Positions 52,135 through 61,275 of a stretch of DNA of 64,000 nt are shown in pieces. Where the stretch lies: NCBI RefSeq assembly GCF_008014745.1, contig NZ_VPFD01000020.1:1-64000 (forward strand). The letters run 5' to 3'. Position numbers and translations under genes: made by a program. The stretch comes from Massilia arenae. GTDB lineage: Bacteria; Pseudomonadota; Gammaproteobacteria; Burkholderiales; Burkholderiaceae_D. The notes beneath the pieces were generated by a model. The model was not told the DNA's origin. It ran no database searches and was given only the letters and a program-made list of their open reading frames with translations. Position 1 is the stretch's first letter; each line of letters opens with the position of its first letter.

Positions 52135-52320
52135 GGTCGCTGTCTCCGATATCGATGTTATGTTTTGTGGGTAGGTGGCGATATGCCGTCTACCGCATCA
52201 ATGACGAATTCGGACATGGTTCCCGCCGCCGCCGACCGTAAAGATCAAGTTGTTGATCGAATGGCGATAGAGGGCCCAACGGAACCAAAAGGTGTAAATA
52301 CTGAGGGGCCTTCAAGCCAC

Positions 52321-52857
52321 ATGAGGATCCAACGAACCATGTCGTTGAACAGCGGATGGGTCACCGCCAACGTTCTGCCGTTCGAGGCGGAGCTACGCGC
52401 CGGCATGCGGCGGCTGTGTGCGACGCCGGACGATGTCGACGACCTGGTCCAGGAGGTCTACTGCCGCCTGCTGCGCAGCGCGTCGGTCGAGCACATCGCG
52501 ACTCCCAGGGCGTTCGCGATGCAGGTCGCGAAGAACATCATGCTGGACCGCTTTCGCCGCGACTGCGCGCTGCGGGTCGACCTCCTGGCCAGCCTGGACG
52601 ACCTCGAGATGCCCGAGGCCAGCCCGTCGACCGAGCGCGTCGCCATGGCGCGTTCCGAGCTTCGCTGGGTGCTGCGCCTGATCGACCGGCTGCCGCGGCG
52701 CTGCCGGCAGGTCTACCGGGCGCGCAGGATCCACGGGCTGTCCCAGCTCGAAACCGCGGCCTGCCTGGGACTGTCGGAGAACGTGGTCGAAAAGGAGATG
52801 ATGAAAGGATCGCGTTTGCTGGCGGAGATGATCTGCGAGCCGGCGGCTTGCGCGTGA
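52321..52857 (+). CDS. ECF-type RNA polymerase sigma factor (FecI-like)
   Basis: A 178-residue sigma-70 family protein with region 2 (DVDDLVQEVYCRLLR; RAFAMQVAKNIMLDRFRRD) and region 4 (LPRRCRQVYRARRIHGLSQLETAACLGLSENVVEKEMMKG), spaced as in FecI-type factors. It is divergent from the TonB receptor gene but no FecR anti-sigma gene follows, and the receptor lacks STN, so the usual signalling chain is incomplete here. ATG 52339 (MSLNSGW) is an alternative start. It probably controls polysaccharide genes, but that is inference. Confidence 0.83.
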   Translation: MRIQRTMSLNSGWVTANVLPFEAELRAGMRRLCATPDDVDDLVQEVYCRLLRSASVEHIATPRAFAMQVAKNIMLDRFRRDCALRVDLLASLDDLEMPEASPSTERVAMARSELRWVLRLIDRLPRRCRQVYRARRIHGLSQLETAACLGLSENVVEKEMMKGSRLLAEMICEPAACA

Positions 52858-52953
52858 ATCGATCCATCGCTTGATTATTTCTGCTCAGGAAGTCCAACGC
52901 GCGGCGCACGGCCGCATAATCCATCGCACTGAAATATCAGATGGAGACGCCGC

Positions 52954-55731
52954 TTGCCACCATTCCTCCCATCCCGCAGGCGCTTCGTGCAGATGGCGGC
53001 CGCGCTGGCCGCCGTTCCGGGCGCACCGATCGCATCCCACGCAGCGACCGCCAACGTCGGCGGCAAAGGTAAGCCCGTCTCCGGCACCGCGCTGCGCTGG
53101 CTCGACGGCCAGGCGCCGGCGCGCTTCGAGGGCGCAACCCTGGGCGTGCCGTGGCCGCGCGGGACGCTGCGCCTGCCCGCCAACAAGAACCTGCGCTTCA
53201 CGCTGGGCGCCGACGGTCCGGCACTGCAATCCTGGCCGCTGGCTTACTGGCCGGACGGCTCCCTGAAGTGGACCGCGCATGCGGTGGCCGGCGGCGCGAC
53301 TGCTTCCGGCTGGAACCTGGAGGCGGGCGCCGGCACGGTGAAATCGGGCGTATCGGTCAAGCAGTCTGCTGAGGCGCTCACGGTGAGCGCCGGCGAACTG
53401 GCGTGGACCGTGCCGACGAGCGGAGAATACCTGGTCGAGCGCGCGACCCGCGCCGGCCGGGTGACGATGCAGCACCTGCGCCTGGTCGCGCTGCGCCAGG
53501 ACGGCGCCGAGCCGGAAGACGCGGGCAGCGTGCGCCGCGAACTCTTCACCAGCAAGGTCACGCGCGTCACGCTGGAGCAGGAGGGACCGGTGCGGGCCGT
53601 CGTCAAGCTCGACGGCGTGCATGCGGCGCGCGCAGGCGGCATGCGCGACTGGCTGCCGTTCTCGGTGCGCCTGTACTTCTACGCCGGTTCGGATAGCGTG
53701 CGCATCGTCCACTCCTTCATCTATGACGGCGAGCCGGCCCGGGATTTCATTGCGGGACTCGGCGTGACGGCGAGGGTAGCCATGAACGATGCCACCCACG
53801 ACCGCCATGTGCGCTTCGCCGGCGAAGGCGTTGGCGTGTGGGGCGAGGCGGTGCGGCCGGTGACTGGCCTGCGGCGCGATCCTGGCCAGGAATACAAGGA
53901 CGCACAGGTGGCAGGCAGGGCGTTGCCGCCGTTGTCCGGCATGGCCAAGCCGGTCCAGGATGGCCTGCGCTGGATTCCGGAGTGGGGCGACTTTACGCTG
54001 GCACAGCCCACGCCGGACGGCTTCGCGCTGCGCAAGCGCACCCGCAGCGGCCACGCCTGGATCGACGCCAACGCCGGCACGCGGACCAAGGGCCTGGTGT
54101 ATGCCGGCGGCGCGACGGGCGGCGTGGCGCTGGGCTTCAAGGATTTCTGGCAGCGCACACCCAGCCAGCTGGACGTGCGCAAGGCCGCGAGCGACATGGC
54201 CGACGTCACCGCCTGGATGTGGTCGCCGTCAAGCCCGGCGATGGACATGCGCTCCTACCGTTCGGCCGACGGCATGGACACCTTCGAAGAGCAGATCGCG
54301 GGCCTGAACATCACCTACGAGGACTACGAGCCGGGTTGGGATGCCTCGCCCGGCGTGGCGCGCACCACCGAGCTGCAGCTTTGGGTGCTGGGCGGCACGC
54401 CCTCGCACCAGGACTTCTCGAACATGGCCGAGCAGGTGGCCAATCCGGCCCGGCTGGTGCTGGATCCGGCCCGCATCCACGCCTGCGGCGTTTTCGGCGA
54501 CTGGGACGTGAGTGACCGCAGCACGCCGGCGCGCAAGCTGATCGAGGATCATCTCGCCTTCAGGCTGGACCAGTACCTGCGCGAAGTCGAGCAGCACCGC
54601 TGGTATGGTTTCTGGTCTTACGGCGACGTGATGCACGCCTACGACAACGACCGCCACATGTGGCGCTACGATATCGGCGGCTATGCCTGGGACAATTCGG
54701 AGCTGTCGACCGACCTGTGGCTGTGGTACAGCTACCTGCGTACCGGCCGCGCCGACATCTTCAAGTTCGCCGAGGCGATGACGCGGCATACGGGCGAAGT
54801 GGACGTGTACCACGCCGGTCCGTTCAAGGGCTTCGGCACCCGCCATGGGGTGCAGCACTGGTCCGATTCGTCCAAGCAGCCGCGCGTATCGAACGCCGCC
54901 TATCGGCGCATCTACTACTTCCTCACTGCCGACGAACGCACGGGCGACCTGATGCGCGAGCTGCTCGATTCCGACGCCGACCTGCACAAGGTCGACATCG
55001 GCCGCAAGCTGCGTCCCGGCTCCACGCCTGGCGCACTGCCGTCGGCAGGCAGGTCGGCCAATGCACCGGCGCTGGTCGACGCCTCCTTCGGCACCGTCTG
55101 GGGCTCGCTAGTCGCGGCCTGGCTGGCGGAGTGGGAGCGCACCGGCGACACCCGCTGGCGCGACAAGATCGTGAATGGCATGCGGACCATCGGCGCGCTC
55201 GAGCGCCGCTGGTTTGCATCGGCGGCGCCCTACGATCCAAAGACTGGCAAATTCAGCGGGCCGGGCGACCAGGCCCGCATCTCGCAACTGAACGGCGTGT
55301 TCGGCGTGGTCGAGATGAGTTCCGAGCTCCTGACCCTGGTCGACGAACCGGGCTACCGCAAGGCCTGGCTCGAGTACTGCCGCTACTACAACGCTCCGAA
55401 GGGAGAGCTGATCGCGCTGCTGGGCAGCGAGCCGCGCGGCCGGGCCCAGCCCGATTCGCACTCGCGCCTCTCCGCCTACGCCGCCCATCACGAACGCGAC
55501 CGGGCGCTGGCCCTGCGCGCCTGGCGCGAACTGTTCCCCTCGAACTTCATGAAATCGCATGCGGCCGCGAGAAAGGTCGGCGGCGTGGCGGTCTTGCGCG
55601 AGCTCCACGAGCTGCCGAATATCGGCACCAACGGCTCGGCGCAGTGGAGCCTGGCCGCGATCCAGAACATGGCGCTGGTCGGCGATTCGCTGGACGAGGC
55701 GGCGCGCGCGGCCGGCCTGGTGGGCCCATGA
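52954..55731 (+). CDS. Tat-exported YetA/exo-rhamnogalacturonan-lyase-like protein
   Basis: A 925-residue protein. TTG at 52954 is chosen because it has GGAGA seven bases upstream and yields the twin-arginine signal PSRRRFVQMAAALAAVP; the next ATG (52993) would remove it. The body begins LRWLDGQAPARFEGATLGV and shows LAYWPDGSLKWTAHAV, a pattern of the YetA-like exo-rhamnogalacturonan lyase family (PL26-type), with an alpha-helical barrel (DVMHAYDNDRHMWRYD, NSELSTDLWLWYS). GH28 follows 19 bases later. Tat export suggests folding with a cofactor or metal in the cytoplasm. Activity is inferred from family resemblance. Confidence 0.65.
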   Translation: MPPFLPSRRRFVQMAAALAAVPGAPIASHAATANVGGKGKPVSGTALRWLDGQAPARFEGATLGVPWPRGTLRLPANKNLRFTLGADGPALQSWPLAYWPDGSLKWTAHAVAGGATASGWNLEAGAGTVKSGVSVKQSAEALTVSAGELAWTVPTSGEYLVERATRAGRVTMQHLRLVALRQDGAEPEDAGSVRRELFTSKVTRVTLEQEGPVRAVVKLDGVHAARAGGMRDWLPFSVRLYFYAGSDSVRIVHSFIYDGEPARDFIAGLGVTARVAMNDATHDRHVRFAGEGVGVWGEAVRPVTGLRRDPGQEYKDAQVAGRALPPLSGMAKPVQDGLRWIPEWGDFTLAQPTPDGFALRKRTRSGHAWIDANAGTRTKGLVYAGGATGGVALGFKDFWQRTPSQLDVRKAASDMADVTAWMWSPSSPAMDMRSYRSADGMDTFEEQIAGLNITYEDYEPGWDASPGVARTTELQLWVLGGTPSHQDFSNMAEQVANPARLVLDPARIHACGVFGDWDVSDRSTPARKLIEDHLAFRLDQYLREVEQHRWYGFWSYGDVMHAYDNDRHMWRYDIGGYAWDNSELSTDLWLWYSYLRTGRADIFKFAEAMTRHTGEVDVYHAGPFKGFGTRHGVQHWSDSSKQPRVSNAAYRRIYYFLTADERTGDLMRELLDSDADLHKVDIGRKLRPGSTPGALPSAGRSANAPALVDASFGTVWGSLVAAWLAEWERTGDTRWRDKIVNGMRTIGALERRWFASAAPYDPKTGKFSGPGDQARISQLNGVFGVVEMSSELLTLVDEPGYRKAWLEYCRYYNAPKGELIALLGSEPRGRAQPDSHSRLSAYAAHHERDRALALRAWRELFPSNFMKSHAAARKVGGVAVLRELHELPNIGTNGSAQWSLAAIQNMALVGDSLDEAARAAGLVGP

Positions 55732-55750
55732 CACACGAGGAGACAAGACC

Positions 55751-57049
55751 ATGTCGCACATCCATTCCGATCGCCGGCGCCTGACGCTCTCGCTCATGGC
55801 AGTGCCATTCTGGGCTGGCGTCGCGCCGGCGTTTGCGGCGGGCGCCGAGCGGTCCGACATCACTGCGCACGGCGCCGTGGCCGACGACAAGACCATCAAC
55901 ACCGCCGCCATCCAGCAGGCGATCGATGGGCTGGCCGCGCGCGGCGGCGGGACGGTGGTCGTGCCGGCCGGGGTCTTCGTCAGCGGGGCACTGTTCTTCA
56001 AGCCCGGCGTCCACCTGCACCTGGCCAAGGGGGCGGTGCTCAAATGCTCGACGGACCTGAAGCATTTTCCGGTCCGGCGCACCCGGATCGAAGGTCACTT
56101 CGCCGAGAACTTCAACCCGGCGCTGGTCAATGCCGACGGCTGCGACGGTTTTCATCTTAGCGGCGAGGGCACGCTCGACGGCGCCGGGCGCCCGATCTGG
56201 GACCGCTTCTGGAAGCTGCGCAATGCCTACAAGGACCCGGGCAACTTCCCGAACATCAGCGTGCCGCGCGCGCGACTGGCCCTGATCGAGCGCTCGCGCG
56301 GCGTGACGGTCGAGGGCGTGACCTTCAAGGATTCGCAGTTCTGGAACCTGCACCTGTACCGCTGCCAGGACGTGACGGTGAAGCATGCGCGCTTCGTGGT
56401 GCCGGACGATTACAAGCAGGCGCCCAGCACCGACGGCATCGACCTGGATAGCTGCCAGCGGGTGACGATCGAAGGTTGCTACTTCTCGGTGACCGACGAC
56501 TGCATCGCGGCCAAGGGCTCCAAGGGCCCGTTCGCGCTGCAGGACAAGGACAGCCCGCCCGTAACTGACGTGCGGGTGCGTAACTGCGAATTCAGGCGCG
56601 GCCACAGCGTCATCACACTGGGCAGCGAAGCGACCCTGGTGCGCGACATCCTGGTCGAGGATTGCCGGGTCACGGGCCATGTGCTCAATGTGGCGGTGCT
56701 CAAGCTGCGCCCGGACACGCCACAGCACTACGAGAACGTCCACCTGCGCAACCTGATCCTGCAGTCGGAGCGCGGCGCCATCGTATCGGTGCAGCCGTGG
56801 ACCCAGTACGTGGACCTCAAGGGCGCGCCGCCGCCGAAGTCCATCGTGCGCAATATCCGGCTGGAGGGCATCACGGGTCGCTACGGCGGCTTCGGGCGCA
56901 TCCGGCCGAATCCCGGGCAGACCGAGATCAGCGACATCGTGTTCAAGGACATCGACCTTGCCCTGCGTGACGCCAGGCTCGATATCGCCGGCGCCAGCGA
57001 TGTACGGCTGGACAACGTGATCGTCAACGGCAAGAAAGCGTCGCTGTAG
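55751..57049 (+). CDS. Glycoside hydrolase family 28 (polygalacturonase/rhamnogalacturonase-like)
   Basis: A 432-residue right-handed beta-helix enzyme with signal peptide (AVPFWAGVAPAFAA) and the GH28 start DITAHGAVADDKTINTAAIQ. Catalytic aspartates are Asp249 and Asp250 in VTDDCIAAKGS with a third in STDGIDLD, and the conserved His285 occurs in GHSVITLGSEA. The last part (VAVLKLRPDTPQ) gives the RxK-like substrate contact. Members hydrolyse galacturonan or unsaturated rhamnogalacturonan ends. GAGGAGA lies upstream of ATG 55751. It shares an operon with the YetA-like gene and converges with galK after 3 bases. Confidence 0.9.
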   Translation: MSHIHSDRRRLTLSLMAVPFWAGVAPAFAAGAERSDITAHGAVADDKTINTAAIQQAIDGLAARGGGTVVVPAGVFVSGALFFKPGVHLHLAKGAVLKCSTDLKHFPVRRTRIEGHFAENFNPALVNADGCDGFHLSGEGTLDGAGRPIWDRFWKLRNAYKDPGNFPNISVPRARLALIERSRGVTVEGVTFKDSQFWNLHLYRCQDVTVKHARFVVPDDYKQAPSTDGIDLDSCQRVTIEGCYFSVTDDCIAAKGSKGPFALQDKDSPPVTDVRVRNCEFRRGHSVITLGSEATLVRDILVEDCRVTGHVLNVAVLKLRPDTPQHYENVHLRNLILQSERGAIVSVQPWTQYVDLKGAPPPKSIVRNIRLEGITGRYGGFGRIRPNPGQTEISDIVFKDIDLALRDARLDIAGASDVRLDNVIVNGKKASL

Positions 57050-57052
57050 CCC

Positions 57053-58219
57053 TTACAGGCTGCCGGCGCCGGCCGCCGCGCGGCAGACGTGCACAGTGGC
57101 TTGCGCGCCGTTCGGCGCCCGATAGTCGCGGGCCAACGCCTGGCGCGCGGACTCCACCAGCTTTTCCGGCACCAGCGCCACCACACAGCCGCCGAAGCCG
57201 CCGCCCGTCATGCGCACGCCGCCGGCCGCGCCGATCGCGCCCTTGACGATGTCGACCAGGCGGTCGATTGCGGGCACCGTGATCTCGAAGTCGTCGCGCA
57301 TCGATACGTGCGAGGCCGCCATCAGTTCCCCCATGCGTTCCAGGTCGCCGGCGGCCAGCGCCTCTGCCGCCGCGATAACGCGCTGGTTTTCGCTGACGAC
57401 ATGGCGTGCGCGGCGCAGAACGACCGGATCGAGTCCGGCGCTTTTTTCGGCAAGCGTGGCCAGGTCGACGTCGCGCAGGGCCGGCACGCCGAAGTGGCGC
57501 GCCGCTTCCTCGCACTGGGCGCGGCGCGTGTTATAGGCGCTGTCGACCAGGCCGCGGGTGATGTGCGATTCGACGATCATGATCGCCGCGCCCGCCGGAA
57601 TCGGTACCGGACTGACTTCCAGTGAACGGCAATCGATCAGCAGTGCATGGTCCTGGACGCCGCAGGCGGAGCTGATCTGGTCCATATTGCCGCACTTGCA
57701 GCCGACGAAGTCGTTTTCGGCGCGCTGGGCCACCAGGGCCGCCTCGATCGGTCCCAGGCCCGGGTAGTCGGGGAGGGCCGAGAACAGGGTGCACACCGCC
57801 ACCGACAGCGAGGCCGACGACGACAGGCCAGCGCCCTGCGGCACGTCGCCGGCGATGACCATGTCCATGCCGTGCATGGCCTGGCCCCCTGGCTGGCGCT
57901 GCAGCAGTTCGTGCACCACGCCGCGCACGTAATTGGCCCACATCGGTGCGGCCAGGCGCGCGATCGGCGCGTCGAGCGCATACTCGTCGATGGCGTCGTC
58001 GTAGTCGGCGGCCACCACCCGCATGCGGCGGTCGGTGCGCGGGCGCGCCACGATCACCGTGCGGTAGCCGATGGCGCAGGGCAGCACCAGGCCGCCGTTG
58101 TAGTCGGTATGTTCGCCGATCAGGTTGACCCGGCCCGGGGCCTGCACCCGGATCGTGGCCGGCTGGCCGAAGGCGGCCAGGAAGACGTCGGCCGCTCTGG
58201 CCGTCAAAGAATCGTTCAT
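57053..58219 (-). CDS. galK: Galactokinase
   Basis: Phosphorylates alpha-D-galactose at C1 with ATP. The 388-residue GHMP-kinase protein has the galactokinase signature GRVNLIGEHTDYNGG (near 29-43), the ATP-binding GAGLSSSASLSV, and the C-terminal motif RMTGGGFGGCVVALVP. ATG 58219 (MNDSLTAR) is preferred to 58252, which lies inside galT. It is the last gene of a symporter-galT-galK operon, 7 bases after galT. Confidence 0.96.
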   Translation of the reverse strand: MNDSLTARAADVFLAAFGQPATIRVQAPGRVNLIGEHTDYNGGLVLPCAIGYRTVIVARPRTDRRMRVVAADYDDAIDEYALDAPIARLAAPMWANYVRGVVHELLQRQPGGQAMHGMDMVIAGDVPQGAGLSSSASLSVAVCTLFSALPDYPGLGPIEAALVAQRAENDFVGCKCGNMDQISSACGVQDHALLIDCRSLEVSPVPIPAGAAIMIVESHITRGLVDSAYNTRRAQCEEAARHFGVPALRDVDLATLAEKSAGLDPVVLRRARHVVSENQRVIAAAEALAAGDLERMGELMAASHVSMRDDFEITVPAIDRLVDIVKGAIGAAGGVRMTGGGFGGCVVALVPEKLVESARQALARDYRAPNGAQATVHVCRAAAGAGSL

Positions 58220-58226
58220 CGTACGC

Positions 58227-59291
58227 TCAAGGGTTGGAAGCAGAGGTGTCAACGGCGTCGAGGTAGTGCACCTCGTCGGAGACGGCGCGCAGCATGGCGG
58301 CCGCCTGTTCCGGCGTCAGGTCGCGCTGGGCCTCGGCCAGCATCTCGAAGCCGACCATGAACTTGCGCACCGAGGCCGAACGCAGCAGCGGCGGATGGAA
58401 GTGGGCATGCAGCTGCCAGGCCTGGGTATTGTCACCCTCGCCATACGGCGCGCCGTGCCAGCCCATCGAATACGGGAACGAGGTCTGGAACAGGTTGTCG
58501 TAGCGGGTGGTCAGGCGCTTGAGGGCGAGCGCCAGGTCGGTGCGCTGCTCGTCGTTCAGGTCTTCCAGCCGCTGGACCGGGAACCGGGGCAGCAGCAGCG
58601 TCTCGAACGGCCAGGCCGCCCAGTACGGCACCACGGCCAGCCAGTGCGTGGTCTCGACCACTAGCCGCTCGCGCGCCTCGGCCTCGCGCTCGGCGACGTC
58701 GAGCAGCAGCGGCCGGCCATGCTCGGTGTGATAGGCGCGCTGCAGGCGGTCTTCGCGTGCGGGCAGGTCGGGCAGGAAGCTGGTGGCCCACACCTGGCCA
58801 TGCGGGTGCGGATTGGAGCAGCCCATCGCCGCCCCCTTGTTCTCGAACACCTGGACCCAGCGGTAGCTGGCGCCCAGCTCGGCCGCCTGTTCGCACCAGG
58901 TGTCGACCACTCCGCGCAGCGCCGGCAAGGGCAGCTGCGGCAGCGATTTCGCATGGTCGGGCGAGAAGCAGATCACGCGGCTGGTACCGCGCGCACTCAT
59001 GCTCTGGAACAGCGGATCGGGGCCCGGCGGCGCGTCCGGGGTGTCGGGTGTCAAGGCCGCGAAATCGTTCGCGAACACATACGTACCCTGGTAGTCGGGA
59101 TTGCGCTCGCCATTGACGCGCACATTGCCGGCGCACAGGTAGCAGCCCGGGTCGTGCGCCGGCCTTGGCGCGCGGTCGGGAGCTTCCTGCTGCCCCTGCC
59201 AGGGGCGCTTGGCGCGGTGGGGAGATACAAGTACCCAGTCGCCGCCGAGCGGATCGTAACGGCGGTGCGGGTGGTCGGTAGGATTGAACAT
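58227..59291 (-). CDS. galT: Galactose-1-phosphate uridylyltransferase
   Basis: Transfers UMP from UDP-glucose to galactose-1-phosphate in the Leloir pathway. The 354-residue HIT-type enzyme has zinc-binding CYLCAGN, RVICFSPDHAKSLPQL, and the active site HPHGQ with catalytic His164. The start ATG 59291 (MFNPTDHPHRRYDPL) follows AGGAACG; a further upstream ATG at 59312 is less likely. It lies between the symporter and galK. No galE or galM is in the window. Confidence 0.96.
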   Translation of the reverse strand: MFNPTDHPHRRYDPLGGDWVLVSPHRAKRPWQGQQEAPDRAPRPAHDPGCYLCAGNVRVNGERNPDYQGTYVFANDFAALTPDTPDAPPGPDPLFQSMSARGTSRVICFSPDHAKSLPQLPLPALRGVVDTWCEQAAELGASYRWVQVFENKGAAMGCSNPHPHGQVWATSFLPDLPAREDRLQRAYHTEHGRPLLLDVAEREAEARERLVVETTHWLAVVPYWAAWPFETLLLPRFPVQRLEDLNDEQRTDLALALKRLTTRYDNLFQTSFPYSMGWHGAPYGEGDNTQAWQLHAHFHPPLLRSASVRKFMVGFEMLAEAQRDLTPEQAAAMLRAVSDEVHYLDAVDTSASNP

Positions 59292-59330
59292 CGCGTTCCT
59301 CGTGATCGTCATGGTCGGTTGGTTTCGAGC

Positions 59331-61001
59331 TTACCACCCGAAGCCATAGATGGCGACCAGTAGCACGCAGATAACGGCCGAGCCCAGCGCGAAGCCGCCA
59401 TCGACGCGGAACAGCGAACGGTCGATGTGCATGCGCTTGAGCGTGCCGTCCTGCACGGCCATCTTGCTCATCACTACCATGCCGATGACGACCATGATGA
59501 ACACGATCAGCATGCGGTCGAGGAAGGGGATTTCGTACACGCCGGCGCCGTTGTCGACCGCGAAGCCGATCGGCGCCAGGAACGACAGGTCCATCGCCAG
59601 CGGCAGGAACTTGAGGAACACCGAGAACACGAGGCCGCCGATGGTGGCGAACATCGCCGCCGCCGCTGTGGTCTTGCGCCAGTAGAAGCCGAGCAGGAAC
59701 ATCGCCAGGATGCCGGGCGAGACGAAGCCGGTGTATTCCTGGATGTACTGGAAGCCGCCCTTCTTGTCGATGCCCATCAGTGGCGCCAGCAGCACGGCGA
59801 TGGCCATCGAGACCACCACCGACACCCGGCCGATCCACACCATCTTCTGTTCGCTGGCTTCGCGGTTGAAGTGCTTGTTGTAGATGTCGAGCGTGAAGAT
59901 GGTGGCGATGCTGTTGGCCTTGCCGGCCAGCGAGGCCACCACCGCCGCCGTCAGCGCCGCGAAGGCCAGGCCCTTGATGCCGGCCGGGAGCAGGGCGAGC
60001 AGGGTCGGATAGGCGCGGTCCGGATTCAGTTCGCCGTTCGGACGCATGGCGTCGCCCAGGGTGCCCGAGCGGTCGAGCGCATAGGCGGCGATGCCCGGCA
60101 AGACGACGATGATCGGCATCAGGAGCTTCAGGAAGGCCGCGAACAGCAGGCCCTTGCGCGCCGTGTGCAGGTCGGCGCCGAGCGCGCGCTGGATGATGTA
60201 CTGGTTGCAGCCCCAGTAGTTGAGGTTCACGATCAGCATGCCGCCGATGATGGTCGACATGCCGGGCAAGTCCATATAGGCCGGATTGTCGCGCGACAGC
60301 ACCATGTCGAAGTGCTCGCCGGCGCGCAGATACAGTTCGCTCATGCCGCGCAGCGCGCCCTGGCCGCCGGCCAGCGCCGCCACCAGGTCGAGCGCGATCC
60401 AGGTGGTGACCAGGCCGCCGATCACGAGGCACAGCACCTGCACCACGTCGGTGTAGCCGATCACCTTCATGCCGCCCAGCGTGATCACGGTGGCGAACAC
60501 CGCCAGGAACAGCATGCAGGCCATCACGTCCAGGCCGGCGATGCTGCTGATCGCCAGCGCGCCGAGGTAGAGGATGGCGGTGAGGTTCACCACCACGTAG
60601 AGGCCCAGCCAGAACACCGCCATGGTGGTGGCCACCGCCTTGCCGTAGCGCTGCTCGAGGAATTGCGGCATCGTGTAGATGCGGTTCTTGAGGTAGACCG
60701 GCATGAAGAACACGGCCACGATCACCAGGGTTACGGCCGCCATCAGTTCATAGACGGCGATCGCCATGCCGATGCGGTAGCCGGAGCCGCTCATGCCGAT
60801 GAACTGCTCGGCCGAGATGTTCGAGGCGATCAGCGAGGCGCCGATGGCCCACCAGGTGAGGGACCCTTCGGCCAGGAAGAAGTCGTGGGTGGCTTTGCCG
60901 CTGGTGCGCTTCTTGCGCCAGTAGATCCAGATGCCGTAGGCCGAGATGGCCACGAAGTAGACCAGGAAGACAAATGTGTCGAGCGTGGTGAATGGGGTCA
61001 T
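59331..61001 (-). CDS. Sodium/solute symporter of the SGLT (SSS) type, probable galactose transporter
   Basis: A 556-residue inner-membrane protein with about 14 membrane helices and the core motifs DFFLAEGSLTWWAIGASLIASNISAEQFIGMSG, where EQFIG is shared with vSGLT-type sugar transporters, YKKN-like loop and GLAFAALTAAVVASLAGKANSIATIF. Length matches vSGLT. Position at the head of galT-galK argues for galactose import driven by sodium. A palindrome lies in the 274-base gap before it. Confidence 0.87.
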   Translation of the reverse strand: MTPFTTLDTFVFLVYFVAISAYGIWIYWRKKRTSGKATHDFFLAEGSLTWWAIGASLIASNISAEQFIGMSGSGYRIGMAIAVYELMAAVTLVIVAVFFMPVYLKNRIYTMPQFLEQRYGKAVATTMAVFWLGLYVVVNLTAILYLGALAISSIAGLDVMACMLFLAVFATVITLGGMKVIGYTDVVQVLCLVIGGLVTTWIALDLVAALAGGQGALRGMSELYLRAGEHFDMVLSRDNPAYMDLPGMSTIIGGMLIVNLNYWGCNQYIIQRALGADLHTARKGLLFAAFLKLLMPIIVVLPGIAAYALDRSGTLGDAMRPNGELNPDRAYPTLLALLPAGIKGLAFAALTAAVVASLAGKANSIATIFTLDIYNKHFNREASEQKMVWIGRVSVVVSMAIAVLLAPLMGIDKKGGFQYIQEYTGFVSPGILAMFLLGFYWRKTTAAAAMFATIGGLVFSVFLKFLPLAMDLSFLAPIGFAVDNGAGVYEIPFLDRMLIVFIMVVIGMVVMSKMAVQDGTLKRMHIDRSLFRVDGGFALGSAVICVLLVAIYGFGW

Positions 61002-61197
61002 GGGTCGATGTCTCTATGCCGCCGGGGTCTCATGTCCCGGTCGTGGTTGTCAGTCGGGCGCAGCCTCGTTTGCCAGGCCGTCGCCGTTGCTGTGGTGCGT
61101 CATTGCGCCAGCTCAGCGATAGTACCGCAGAACTTTCGTTTTCGGGTAGCCGCTCTGCTCGAACTGATGATTAATGAGTAAAATGGCCTATTCGAAG

Positions 61198-61217
61198 GCT
61201 TTCGAAAGCGTTTTTCG
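61198..61217. promoter_or_regulatory. Candidate operator before the symporter-galT-galK operon
   Basis: A 12-base perfect palindrome GCTTTCGAAAGC (61198-61209) overlaps an imperfect CGAAAGCGTTTTTCG (61203-61217), with the AAGCGTTT core typical of LacI/GalR-type operators. It lies about 200 bases before the symporter ATG and near the end of the GH115 gene. No LacI-family regulator is encoded in the window. The rest of 61002-61275 holds no gene. Confidence 0.45.
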
Positions 61218-61275
61218 TCGTTTCCTTTCGATTCATGCATTGCGTTTGCCTTTGTAATGAGCGACCTGGGCCGCG

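Noticed and set aside
52243..52258. Palindrome GATCAA/TTGATC upstream of the sigma factor
   Set aside because: Arms of six bases only and no association with a known regulator; too likely by chance.
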